A DNA stretch of 64,000 bases, from positions 51,345,172 through 51,409,171 of the forward strand of contig NC_058339.1 of the NCBI RefSeq assembly GCF_905475395.1. Direction: 5' to 3'. The notes below the pieces were generated by a model. The model ran no database searches and was not told the DNA's origin. It was given only the letters and a program-made list of their open reading frames with translations. Below are positions 25,401 to 36,047 of the stretch, piece after piece. The position numbers and the translations under genes are program-made. The DNA is from Chrysoperla carnea. Its lineage: Eukaryota; Arthropoda; Insecta; Neuroptera; Chrysopidae. The first letter of the stretch is position 1, and every line of letters starts with the position of its first letter.

Positions 25401-26891
25401 GACTTCGGGCTGCTTACGCATTGGGTCAATTAATTGTTATACATGCGCGTTGTGATCCTTTATTCTCTGATTTACATTCTGGAATACGAAATGCCGATGA
25501 TCCAGCTGTTAGAGAAACAATGCTACAGGTATGCTAATTTTTTTAAAAGCTTTTAAGTATTACGTAAATATAACTTCCTTGATAAATTTGTAAACTTATG
25601 GAAATTTTTTCTCCTCTTGTTTCAAGTTTGTTTACGTGTTGCTTAAATGCTTCCTGTAATAATTTAAGATTTTTAAAACTTTTTCACGTTTTAGGCATTA
25701 AGAGGTGTCATCTCCGCAGCTGGAGATAAAATGTCAGATACTTTACGTAAACAAATACACGCAACTTTAGCCGGTATGCTGAATCATCCTGAAGATATAA
25801 CAAGAAGCGCTGCTGCTGGTTGTTTTGGAGCTTTAGCTCGAGTACTATCGCCAGAACAATTAGCCGATACTTTAAATAACAATTTATTAGTAGATGATAC
25901 ATCAGATGACTGGCAATTACGACATGGTCGCAATGCTGCATTATCTGTAGCTCTCAAAGAAGGCGCTAGCGTCATTTATACTCCAGAATTCGAGCAACCA
26001 ATAATACGTTGTCTTTTGGCTCGACTTCAAGCAGATCGTGTATCGATATCTGGCAGCGCTTTAAGAGCATCTGGATATTTATTACAACATTTAATGTTAA
26101 CTGATCAACCCCTTCCCCAGAATTTATTAGTACCTTTTGTTAGAGTAAGTTGGTATGATTTAAAAAATAATTTCGATTAGTTCAAATTATTTATTTGTTT
26201 TTATTTTTTGTTTATTTAGACAATGAATCATAGTAGCAACGATGTTAAACAATTACTTGCCAGAATTGCAATACATCTTGCAAAAACAGTACCTCCTGAA
26301 AAAATGGCCCCAGAACTGTTAAAACTTTTATTACCAACTCTAGTCAATGGTACAAAAGAAAAGAATGGATATGTGAAAGCAAATTCAGAAATAGCTTTAA
26401 TCGCTGTTTTAAGATTAAGACAAGGCGATGAAGTACATCAGGTAAGTCGATTTAAAACAAGAAATGGAAGTGGAATAAGTTTATGAAATGATTCTTAAAG
26501 CAATTTTCGTGAACCTTCTTCAAAGTTATTTATTTTTCACTGTAAGTGTCACTAAATTAATGACGAATGAAGTTTTTCTCAGAAAAATAATGAAATTTAA
26601 GAATCACACTTGTGATAAACTTTATCTTTTTCTTTTAAATAAAATGCTAATGGATCGCTCGAGAAAAGGAGGGCATTAATTACGTTAATTACTCCACATT
26701 TTTCAATTTCATCCTTCGAAAGATTTGAGATTGTAACTTTCATTTTTTTTTTTTTTTTGCAGCAATGCTTAAGTTTATTGGATGTTGGAGCACGAGAATC
26801 CTTAGCTGATGTCGTTAGTAAAGTATTACGAAAAGTAATGTCACAACCAGAAGGCAAAGAAGAAGAATTAGATGATACCCTCATAGCATGA
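13465..26891 (+). CDS. Gcn1: eIF2-alpha kinase activator GCN1, complete
   Basis: There are 19 exons: 13465-13479, 13563-13665, 13737-13932, 14054-14396, 15380-15632, 16600-17292, 17731-18044, 18107-18328, 19348-19526, 19596-19812, 20099-20967, 21024-21240, 21488-21916, 22156-23109, 23165-23649, 23806-25528, 25695-26144, 26220-26441, 26763-26891. They total 8013 nt and 2670 aa, essentially the length of animal GCN1, with every junction in frame. The start MADDE lies in a 15-nt first exon; the stop is TGA 26889-26891. The protein is almost entirely HEAT repeats. A charged linker (about residues 773-845, with [20 protein letters not shown]) precedes the eEF3-like HEAT region (about 1210-1670). 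The conserved [20 protein letters not shown] and [11 protein letters not shown] blocks belong to the region that binds the RWD domain of GCN2. Role: cytosolic; binds stalled or collided ribosomes and activates GCN2, leading to eIF2-alpha phosphorylation. Introns 4, 5 and 8 contain mobile elements. No frame damage was seen. Confidence 0.97.
14541..15316. mobile_element. Fold-back DNA element in GCN1 intron 4
   Basis: Long inverted ends: GGAAGGTCCATATATC (14541) and CATGCATGGACCTTCTT inverted at about 15301-15316. The arms, about 225 bp each, share CTACATCTAACTT-TTGCCGC and TAGAAAGTTT as well as a CTTGAAAAT-TG block. The centre has tandem units of about 140 bp, each with GTATACTC-GG-GTTTTTGGGG and TCACTGA-CACGATTCC. 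A first, weaker unit lies in the left arm. There is no coding capacity, so it is a non-autonomous fold-back or MITE-type element. Small open frames inside it are not genes. Confidence 0.8.
16008..16597 (+). mobile_element. Dispersed repeat, full copy 1, in GCN1 intron 5
   Basis: Perfect 12-bp inverted repeats, ATACCATGTATA (16008-16019) and TATACATGGTAT (16542-16553), bracket the body. The body has a GTCCGTCCGTCCGTCTGTG run and conserved blocks (AAAAACGATAAGAGATATCA, ACCGTTAGAGATAGAACAAA). A tail (CAACAATTAACTCAGTCAAT, then TTTTCACTTGTTTTA) is shared with the copy at 30805-31328, so the repeat extends to the splice acceptor at 16599. Other copies or fragments lie at 43537, 58102 and 59368. 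The family is unknown to me and no coding frame is seen. Confidence 0.82.
18445..19188 (-). mobile_element. pogo/Tigger-like DNA transposon relic in GCN1 intron 8
   Basis: Terminal inverted repeats of 20 bp (CAGTGRAACTTGGTTAAGTG) at 18445 and, inverted, ending at 19188. A TA target duplication lies on both sides. The 744-bp element keeps only the start of a transposase on the minus strand. Subterminal sequence is filled with copies of a motif like CTCAGTTATAGAGGT on both sides. TIR, TA site and HTH together place it in the Tc1/mariner superfamily, pogo/Tigger branch. Confidence 0.88.
18686..18846 (-). pseudogene. Transposase N-terminal CENP-B/pogo helix-turn-helix fragment
   Basis: The minus-strand translation reads [20 protein letters not shown], then [20 protein letters not shown]. 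This is the typical pogo/CENP-B N-terminal DNA-binding HTH (xxKxKLxxIxxxExGxx...FxVxxSTxxRIxKNKxKI). The rest of the transposase (second HTH and DDE domain) is absent from the element, so it is a truncated, non-autonomous remnant inside 18445-19188. Confidence 0.75.
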
Positions 26892-27902
26892 TTATCCCAA
26901 TTAGCAATAAGTTCAAATATGTTACTAAACCTAAACCATAATATCACCACTTCCTGTCGTCGTTGTCATTCAACCATAATAAATTGGTGCCACAATAAAA
27001 ATGTAACTAGCTCTGTGTCAAATTCGAATAATAATCAAATTCAATATTGTATCGTATTCAATTTAAGTTTATTCTTTTGTTGTTTTTGGTACAAATTTAT
27101 GAAATTTATTTTTTATTTTAATAATCATTATTTAATGAATGATGTTTTACGCATAATTATTTGTATGAATTGTTTTTTAATTAGTAACTTACATAGAATT
27201 TATTGCAAATCTATATTAATTTTATTATTAAATATATCACATAGACATTTTTTATATTTTCTTACATTATTTTTGTTTGTTATATTCATATATTACATCA
27301 TAAAAATATTGTTCTGTTTTTACGATCAATTTAAGAGGGAAAAATTTTTAATAAAAAGTTCGAACAAATTCGAAGGTCATCAATTTAATTTTTTGTTTGT
27401 TTATTTATTTCTTCCTTTTTATGCAAGATTTTTCCATAATCGAACAACAAGTCAGGGCATTAGTCCTTAAGGATAAAAAAAAATGGTGTTTCCCGATCAG
27501 AACGTCGGAAAATATACCGTGCCAAATTCTTTCTCAGAGAAGGCATAGGAACATATTCTTACCCACAAAAATATACCCTTAAATCCTAAATATCTGGAGG
27601 ACCGATCTTTGCTCGACATTTTTTGAGTTAAAAAGATACAAATTTTATCACTAATATAAGATCGAATGTCTCCACTCAAATACCAATTTGAATGTCTCGG
27701 TAATGTCTTTTATTTCGTTAACTACAATAAACAACAATAGATGGCAGTAAGAATCGAATTTTACAGCTTGTTTCAGTTTTTCCTGAAAACACGCATAAAG
27801 CAACGTTTTTTCAAAATGAAACCTAGCTAGATCGACTTTTCCCCCCGAAAAAACCCTATATACGCATTTTCATGAAAATCGTTGGAGCCATTTCCAAGAT
27901 CG

Positions 27903-27965
<63 letters not shown>

Positions 27966-28950
27966 ACTTGCTCGCTTAAATATGCGTAAATCAGTTTCTG
28001 AGTATTTTTTTAGCGTTTCACATTACAGAGCAGATAGATATGTAGTTATTAACGCAGCTCTACAACCCAGAATATGCCTTAGGTTTTTCGCATTTCTTTC
28101 CTATACGTATACATAAACATCTATTGTTTCTGTTTCCACATTTTATATTTATTTTATAACCCCCGAACCAAAAAGAGGGGTGCTATTATAAATTGCAAAA
28201 TATCCGGACAGATATGGAAGTATTTAAAAAAAAAAGAAGATATTTCATAAAATATAATTGTTTTAATGGTAATAAGTGATGTATTTATAATAATTTAAAT
28301 ACTTTAAAGAAACAATAATGAAATTAATAAATAAAATTTGTTTAAGATCTCTTCGTACTTATAATGATTTAATAAAAAAGGTGCGTTAAAAAAATATTCA
28401 ATATTTTTGTTACAACAAAAAACTAGAATAAATTCATAAACCAAAGCAATAATATTTGCAGTCGGAGTTCAATATAAAAAGAGTTTATTTATTGATAGGT
28501 GGAATACAACATAAGTATTCTTATTGGAGTGAGTATTTTTATTATGGAACAAAGCATATTTAATTAATATTTGAGACTGAATAATTGTGAATTTAACCTT
28601 CGATATTTTAAAAACTCTTTTTACTTTAAATAATTAGTTTAAAAATTCTTTTTTTTTAACGGAATTTTTTACAATAAATTGTGCATTAATAAAAACTTTA
28701 CTATACATTAAATTAAATTAATAGTGAAGCTCGAAGTGGCTGAATCAATATTGAAATGTTCGGAACAAATGGTCACTACAAAGATGATTTGTTTGTGTAA
28801 ATAGAGTCAGAATAGAAACAAGCGCCTTTTTACAAATACGTGTAACATATGCAAAACTTTAAACAGTAGGTATAGATATCTTTCAAATATTTTTGTACAA
28901 TAACATTTTTATTAAGACTGTACAATAAACAAAATGATTTCGATAAATTT
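26892..28950. other. GCN1 3' UTR and convergent intergenic region
   Basis: Poly(A) signals AATAAA at 26978-26983 and 26994-26999 follow the GCN1 stop. The 183-codon frame at 26919-27470 is AT-driven low complexity, not a gene. A (TA)n microsatellite lies at 27904-27962. A repeat-like block with ACCCCCGAACCAAAAAGAGG is near 28160. AATAAA on the minus strand (28908-28913) is the likely poly(A) signal of the kelch gene. Confidence 0.65.
27904..27962. repeat. (TA)n microsatellite
   Basis: About 29 uninterrupted TA dinucleotides. Confidence 0.98.
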
Positions 28951-31891
28951 TCAACAGATATTATCGTATAATCGCTCAATAAAATGAGCTGGTATACCTT
29001 GATTTAATAATTCAGCTTTAGATGATTTACATAAATTCGGATTATAATGTAACAATGATTCCCAACACATTTCACTTAACTTTGGTATAACAATCCATGC
29101 TGAATGTAAATAATTAGTTCGTTTTGATTCATCACGATTAATACCACCAAACAAATACATTTTACCTTCTTGTGTAACACACGCTGAATTAAAATACACT
29201 GGAAATGGTAACGGTTTATTTGTAATTTTAGTCCATTGTAATGTACTTAATTGTAAACGCCACATTTCATTGTACACGGTATCCGGACCGTTGTTACCAC
29301 CAATTATATAAACATAGATTTCATTATTTTCATCTTTATATTGTACGCAAGAATGGCACATACGTGGTTCGGGAATACCACAATTCTGTCGTTCGATTGG
29401 ATCTCGTTTTGTTTGCTTTTTTGCCCATTTTTTCTCGTTAATATTAAATGTTGGTATGTATTCCAAATCGAATGCTGTTACATTTGTACCACCTCCAAGA
29501 ATGTAAATGTGTTCACCGTCGAATGCAACTTCGTGTCGATATCGACCGGCTGGCATGTAATCTAGACCACCAGTGTCTATGAAAACATCTTCCCATTTCA
29601 TTGTTGATAAATTTATTCTAGAATATTTAAAAAATTATTTACACAAAAATATTTCGAAATAAGAGACATAATTTCAAAATTCAAAATACCCTAACAGCTG
29701 GCTTTAAATTGAGCAACAAATTTACATTCACGGATAATTTTCTTTATAGACTTAGAGGCACTGATACAAAATTTCAAATCATTTCTAACATTAAAGCGAT
29801 TCGTTGATAGATCAAATTACTTAAAAATTGAAAGGAAAATGAAGTTTATAGCCATGCTCGTCGGGGCGCAATTGAAGGACATTCAAAAGAACACACAAAT
29901 TTTTTAAACTAATATTTTTGTATTAATTAGAAAATAGTATATTACACACCTAGGGAGCAAAATTAAAGAATGTCTCAGATCTCATATCCATTGTCTGAGG
30001 TGAGGTGAGAAAAATTAATTTTTTTGATCTTTGATTATGCTCCGAAGACTAGTACTATAACCATCATTTTCCATTCAATAATTACGTAATAGATACGACC
30101 TATTTACGGATTGCCTTACTTTAAAAAAGACTTAAAATTTTGTATGAGCCTCCAAGTTTATTACTTCAAACAAACTTAAAAAACAAATTTAAAATCCTGG
30201 CTCTAAATTCATTTTTAAGACTTATTATTTTAATTACAATGTAATTTGCTTTTTCCTGCCTTTGTGAGCCGAAAAAATTGAAAAATTTTTATTACCTATG
30301 AATATCACAGGTGTAATCATATCCCGTTGTACCCCCAATTACATACAAATATCCATTATGATATACTAATGCTTGTCCATACATTGGGGGTGGCATACTG
30401 CCACTAGCGTCCACTAATTGCATTCCATGATAAAAATTTCCTTTAGTTAACACACAAAAGTATAATTTGTTACTAGATTGCTCCCCAAACGGTAAATTCG
30501 TACCTCCATAGACCTAAAGAACCAAAATTAACTAAATTAATTAACTATTATTATAATATGGCATTACAAGTACAGTAGAGCATCAGTAGAGCCTTCAGGA
30601 TTTAGACCCTTGAAAATTCCATCCAACTCAATGAGTTTGAGTTGGCGCTAACTCAGTCGTATAAACTCAATCAATAAAATAAACTCAATAATTTGGAATG
30701 AGCAAGCACAGTCGTTTTTCATAGTTCGAAAGTAGCCGGATTATAATGAGACTAAATGAAACTGTATATTTAAAAAAAAATTCTCTGATAAAGTTAACTC
30801 TTATTAAAACAAGTGAAAACAATTGACTGGGTTAATTGTTGAAATACCATGCATAGACAGTATTGATTACTCTATCACATTACACATAGATACGTCACAC
30901 ATACGTAACTGATATCCCCATATAGTACATACTATAAAATTTACGCCTAATTTGCGCCCTCACGGGTACACAGTGATGTTTACGAAAAAATGTTTCCAAC
31001 AAGTTTATTATTTTTTGATAAGGAAGATTTTTTTTATTTAAACTTTTGTTCTATCTCTAACGGTTTACAAGATGGGACCCATAGGTCAAGACCCAATTGA
31101 CCTATGTTGCTCATTTGACCCGAACTTGACCTCACTTTTTACGTGTTGAGTACGCTGTAAAAATTTTAGCTTGATATCTTTTTTCGTTTTTGAATTATCG
31201 TGTTGGCAGACAGACGGACAGACGGCCTATACCAAAATTTTGTTCATAGCATTAATATTTTTAATCGTTACAAACTTGGGGCTAAACTTAGTATACCTTG
31301 CATATTACATATATGCATGATATAAAAATTGGAAATATTTTAGTCCGAAAAATAACCAATGTGATTCATGCTTTTAATTGATAAACAAATTAAAACCGTA
31401 AAAAAATAAGTTTGATATAGTTTTACGAAAATGAGTAAAATATTAACGTTTTTACGTATATTTTTTAAATCCATCGTGTAACCAAAGTAGCTATTACGTA
31501 TCGGTTGAATTACCATTAAAGTTTTTCCATCAAATATAAGTGCAACAGATGCTAATTCTGGTGGGATTGTTTCTTGTCCAGGTAATAACATCCATTTTCT
31601 CGTAGCAAAATTAAATTGCCACAATTCATTAAACAGATGTTGCATCAAAATACCAGATGCTGGATCAACATATTGTGGTGTATAACCTCCATAAACATAT
31701 AAATTTGTACTATTACAGCCAATGCGGTGTCCACTTCGTGGATGTGGTATTTCACGTTGATCCGAAACGATTGGAAATATTCGTTCAAACGTGTACAACT
31801 TAAAAGCATAGTTCTCTTTATTTTTATTGGATATTTCATTCTTTTGTTGTATGTTACGCATCCTTGCATAAAAACTCATTAACAATGCCAT
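28951..31891 (-). CDS. Klhdc10: Kelch-repeat protein, KLHDC10-like (CUL2 C-degron receptor family)
   Basis: Exons in transcript order: 31514-31891, 30296-30513, 28951-29617. Junctions are in frame, giving 420 aa (human KLHDC10 is about 440). The first in-frame ATG is 31889-31891 (MALLMSFYARMRN); an upstream ATG is out of frame and stops at once. Kelch blades are visible: HPRSGHR with LYVYGGYTP; VYGGTNLPFGEQSSN; PPPMYGQALVYH with LYVIGGTTGYDYTCDIHR; IYILGGGTN; VYIIGGNNGPDTVYNEMWRL; MYLFGGINRDE. The C-terminal LSEMCWESL (about residues 379-387) matches a BC-box (LxxxCxxxL) for elongin B/C. The following helix NPNL..LLNQGIP..FIERL is typical of the family. Known role: substrate receptor of a cullin-2 ubiquitin ligase reading C-terminal Gly degrons; the fly orthologue (slim) acts in ASK1 stress signalling. 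KLHDC2/3 are alternatives. The first intron holds repeat copy 2. Confidence 0.87.
30805..31328 (-). mobile_element. Dispersed repeat, full copy 2 (inverted), in KLHDC10 intron 1
   Basis: Near-full-length relative of 16008-16597 in the opposite genomic orientation: AACAAGTGAAAACAATTGAC at 30809 through TTAGTATACC-TGCATATTAC at about 31305, ending near 31328. It shares the GACGGACAGACGG run, the ATAGAACAAAAG block and the tail. Relative to the host gene it sits in the same sense as copy 1 in GCN1. Confidence 0.83.
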
Positions 31892-33892
31892 TTTTAATAA
31901 TATTGACGTATATTTAGCCAAATATAAACATATTCCAATTTTCCAAAAACAAATTATTTTACTGTTAACGTCAACTTAAGTATTTAAAACATTATATTGG
32001 TAGTGTTAAGTGTATTTACGAAATTAATTTTAAGTAATCAAATTTATTAGGTCGCAAATTTTATGTAACTAAAAAGTCATCCTAAATATTTTACTGGGAT
32101 GTAAACGTAAACAAAATCTCACACGTTGTTTGTATATTGACACATTTTTTTATCTTAAACAAAAAGTTTTAAGTAGTCTCAAATAAATTACTAGTATATA
32201 TTTCCACTTTTTTTAATAAACCTTTTGGATTTGTTTTATTTTTTGTAATTTAAGAATTGGAAAATCATTTTTTTATTTTTAAAGTTGACCATACACGTCC
32301 ACATTGTTTTTTTTTTGTTTTCAGGTTTTGAGATTCGATATGTGCATAGATGTTTATACTAAACTTAAATGGCTAGCAATATTTGTAAGTTGACATATTT
32401 GCGCTTCTTAGTCATGAATTGAGTTCGGTAGGTTTTCATTTCACGTAATATAAATATTAACTACAGACGATTTCGGCGGATGGGTAAAAATCATATCTAA
32501 GAAAGAATGTCATTTAATGTAATTTATTATTAAGAATTTACATACTTTATTACATAATATAGCTTATTACATAGAAGTTGCAGGGAACTTACTGGCAGTC
32601 TTCTCTCTCGCTTCGCATATCGCATCCACTTACACGCTAGCGTTCGCTATCTTCATACCTCTATAGTTTAGTTAGTAGTATTTATAAGAAAATATATATT
32701 GTGTTTCATAAAGAAGTGTTCCAAAATTAACGCAAGAGGCTCGAATCAGACGTTAATCTTGAGACACCCTTGATTATTATTATTATTATTATTATATAAA
32801 AGTAATAGAATTTTACTTATTTTTTATAAAAAATTAAATAAGAAAAGAAGAATCTCTGTTAATTTGTTTTATGAAAATGTACAATATGATTTTTCATGAA
32901 AAAAGCTTTTTTTTTGTTTGTTATAAATAAATAAAAATTGATTTTGTTTTATTTTTCAATTTTTGTATCTTATTTTTTCTTTTAGAACAACATTATCAAT
33001 TAATTAAAATTAATTATTTAGTAAAGGTAAGTATTAAGTTAATTATATTGTTATATACAAGCCGGGTGGCAGGGAGGATATAGCACTTGCCTATGATACC
33101 AAGGGATGGTGGTTCGTATCCTGGTGTGGATAATATTTTTACTTTTAAATTAAATGAATTTTTCCTGATGTTTAAATTTTCCACTCCTTTTATAATTAAA
33201 ATTATCTATATAATACGCCCTCATGCCATAAATAATATTTATTATACATATGTCATAAATCCCTATTCTGTCAGAGGGTGGGAATTTAAATAATCATTAA
33301 TATATCTTACTTTTTAAAATCATGTTTGCCTATTACAATAAAAGAAAAAATTCTTATTTTGCTTGCTTTTTAGCTGTACATGCTAAAATTTATTCTTGTT
33401 AAATGAAATTTTATAAGATTTTGTAAAAGGAGAACATGCTGTCGTACAAAAAAATTAATTATGTTAGTTCCACTATCCTACTTATGACATAAATTACTCT
33501 TCTGCCAGGAGGTGGGAATTAAAATAACATAAAATAATGCTTAGTAAATAATAAATAAACAACGATCGAACAAATAATTTTAGGTACCTAATGCTCAATG
33601 TAGACATCTATGGCAATAAGTACCTTTTTTTTGAAATTTTTAACATTTTAAATGAAGAATATAAGTAATAAAAAAGATAATTTTTAAATAAACACCCAGA
33701 AACCTCTATTCTAATAACGTTTTTAGATAACATTTTTTCGAAAATGCATTAAAATGTTGATTTATAACCCAACTTAAAATAAGCTGTCTTTTTGACAAGT
33801 ATAACCTCTGTAGAATTCAAATAAATATGTTTGTTTTGAATCAACTTTTTTGCTAATGATTTTACGTATTAAAATTATAAAAATTTGCAAAT
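31892..33892. other. Divergent promoter region of KLHDC10 and WDR70
   Basis: 2.0 kb between two divergently transcribed genes, AT-rich. It contains an (ATT)n run (32773-32795), a less AT-rich patch at 32575-32770 of unknown origin (possibly an old LTR, not provable), and a tRNA-derived SINE-like unit at 33058-33300 with a duplicated tail. No host coding exon is seen. Confidence 0.6.
33058..33300 (+). repeat. tRNA-derived SINE-like element
   Basis: The head GCCGGGTGGCAGGGAGGATA (from 33061) resembles an A box, and GGTTCGTATCC at 33111-33121 matches a B box. The tail contains CATAAATCCCTATTCTGTCA then GAGGGTGGGAATT (about 33253-33286). A similar block, CATAAATTACTCTTCTGCCA then GGAGGTGGGAATT, recurs at about 33488-33521. 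The open frame 33087-33293 is inside the element and is not a gene. Confidence 0.55.
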
Positions 33893-36047
33893 ATGAATCG
33901 TAAAAAGATGATATCGTTTGGGAAAATTAGTAAAGACTTCGGTAAATCCACTCAAACATCGGAAACAAGTAGTGAAGAAACTGTCTCAGAAGGTGGGTTT
34001 ACTAAGTTTGGAAAACAATCGTTTCAATCTCAAGCTATTGAAGATTTACCAGATGATAGTGAATCAAAAGATTTGCAAGATCTTATGGGGATCAGTGGTT
34101 TTGGAAAGAAAGCGAAATCCTTTGATGTGCAGGTTTGATATTTTTGATATTTATTATAAGATTGAATTAAACAGAAAGTTGTTTATCCGTTCAAAGTTCC
34201 TTGTAATAAGTTTAAACCCATTTAATTACTAAAATTCTTTAGTAAATCAATGCTTTTTGGTACCGAATTTACAAAATTTGAATTTGTTATTTTGTTATAT
34301 TTAGGAAATGCTGGAGCAGGTTAGAAAAACTGCGCGACAAGTGACTGCCGCTTCCAGGTCGGAAATTCAAGATAATCCGACTACAAATGACAAAGACACT
34401 AATAAATCGGAAAACGATGACTCTTCGGATGACGACCTTGTAGGTCCCCCAATAGCTTTGAATGTGAATAGCGAGCAGAAAGAAAAAACAAAATCTAAAA
34501 AAGATGAAAAAAATGATGACAGTGACGATGACGATGACGATGATGACGAAGAAGATGATGATGGAGATTTAGTTAAAAAAATTCCATCAAGTCATGAAGT
34601 TGTAATGACACACGGTGTGAAAGCAGTTACTGCTATTGCTGCAGATCCTTCAGGAGCTCGTTTAGCATCTGGATCCATGGATTATGATGTGAGTTTTTGG
34701 GATTTTGCTGGAATGGATACATCAATGAAAAGTTTTCGTACTTTGCAACCATGTGAAAATTATCCTATAAAATACCTACAATATTCTACAACTGGAGACA
34801 CAATTCTAGTTATATCAGGAACAGCACAAGCGAAGGTTTTGGATCGAGATGGGTTTGAAAAGTTAGAATGTGTTAAAGGAGATCAGTATATAAGCGATAT
34901 GGCAAAAACTAAAGGACACACAGCATCTTTAAATTGTGGATGTTGGCATCCATTTATTAGAGAAGAATTTTTAACAGCATCCCAAGATAGTACATGCAGG
35001 TTATGGAATTATTACCGCCCAAAACAACATCAGGCGATTATTAAATGTCGGGCTCATAATGGATTAAAAACAATCCCAACTGCCTGTGCTTACAGTCGAG
35101 ATGGAAATACAATCGCATGCGCTTGCGTAGACGGATCAATTCAAATGTGGGATCACCGAAAAAATTTTATCAACACGACAATGTTAATGCGAAATGCTCA
35201 TCAAAATGGTTCTGAAATTTCAAGTTTAGCTTATTCATATCTAGGAAATTATATTTCCACTCGCGGATGTGATGATACACTCAAATTATGGGACCTACGC
35301 GTTTTTAAAAAACCGGTTCATGTAATAGATGGTCTTTTTTCACGTTATGATACCACAGATTGTATGTTTAGTCCTGATGATTCTTTAATTATTACCGGAG
35401 CATCCTTGAAAAAGGATGAAACAGTTGGGAAATTATATTTTTACGATAAAAATACTTTTGGTTTAGTAAACGAAATTCCGGTAGCGAATTCACATGTAAT
35501 CAAAACATTATGGCATCCAAAATTAAATCAAATTTTCGTTGGATGTGGAAATGGAATTATAAAATGTTATTATGACCATAAACGTAGTTTACGAGGAGCG
35601 AAATTATGTGTGGTAAAAACGCATCGAAAAGTCAAACAAATGGAAGTCGTTAGTACCCAACAAGTTTTAACTCCTCATGCTTTACCGTTGTTTAGACAAG
35701 AACGCCGGAAGACAAGCAGAAAACAAATGGAGAAAGATCGTTTGGATCCTATTAAATCAAAAAGACCTGATTTACCAATTACATCTGGGCAAGGTGGACG
35801 TGTTGCCAGTTCGGGTGCTACACTTAGTTCGTATGTAATTCGAAATTTGGGTTTAAGTAAGCGAGTTGATGATGATCAAGATCCCAGAGAGGCAATTTTG
35901 AAATATGCAAAAGAAGCCGCTGAAAATCCTTATTGGATATCTCCGGCTTATGCGAAAACTCAACCACAAGTTCTTTTACAAGGTTATGATGATGAATCTG
36001 GAGAATCATCGAGTAAGAAACAGAAGACTGAAGAGAAAACAGAATAA
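33893..36047 (+). CDS. Wdr70: WD repeat-containing protein 70
   Basis: Two exons, 33893-34132 and 34305-36047, give 660 aa, matching WDR70 (about 650). The donor is GTTTGA, a weak but valid GT. The start is MNRKKMISFGKISKDFGK. Residues about 150-168 are an almost pure Asp/Glu run, preceded by DDDLVGPPIAL, the GPP motif of the family. WD blades begin at about residue 180: HGVKAVTAIAADPSGARLAS with YDVSFWDFAGMD; HTASLNCGCWHP with DSTCRLWNYY; SRDGNTIACACVDGSIQMWD; GCDDTLKLWDLR; then FSPDD, LWHPKLNQI and GNGIIKCYYD. The C-terminus has RKTSRKQMEKDRLDPIKSKR and SSYVIRNLGLSKR, with a KKQKTEEKTE end. Known role: nuclear protein linked to histone H2B ubiquitylation and DNA repair with DDB1/CUL4; fly gastrulation-defective-like. 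AATAAA at 36422-36427 is a possible poly(A) signal. Confidence 0.95.

Noticed and set aside
26919-27470. 183-codon frame rich in Phe/Ile/Asn/Tyr
   Set aside because: Lies in the AT-rich 3' flank of GCN1 after the stop and poly(A) signals; composition only, no domain.
32575-32770. Possible solo LTR in the WDR70/KLHDC10 spacer
   Set aside because: Composition differs from its flanks, but no paired TG...CA ends or target duplication could be defined.
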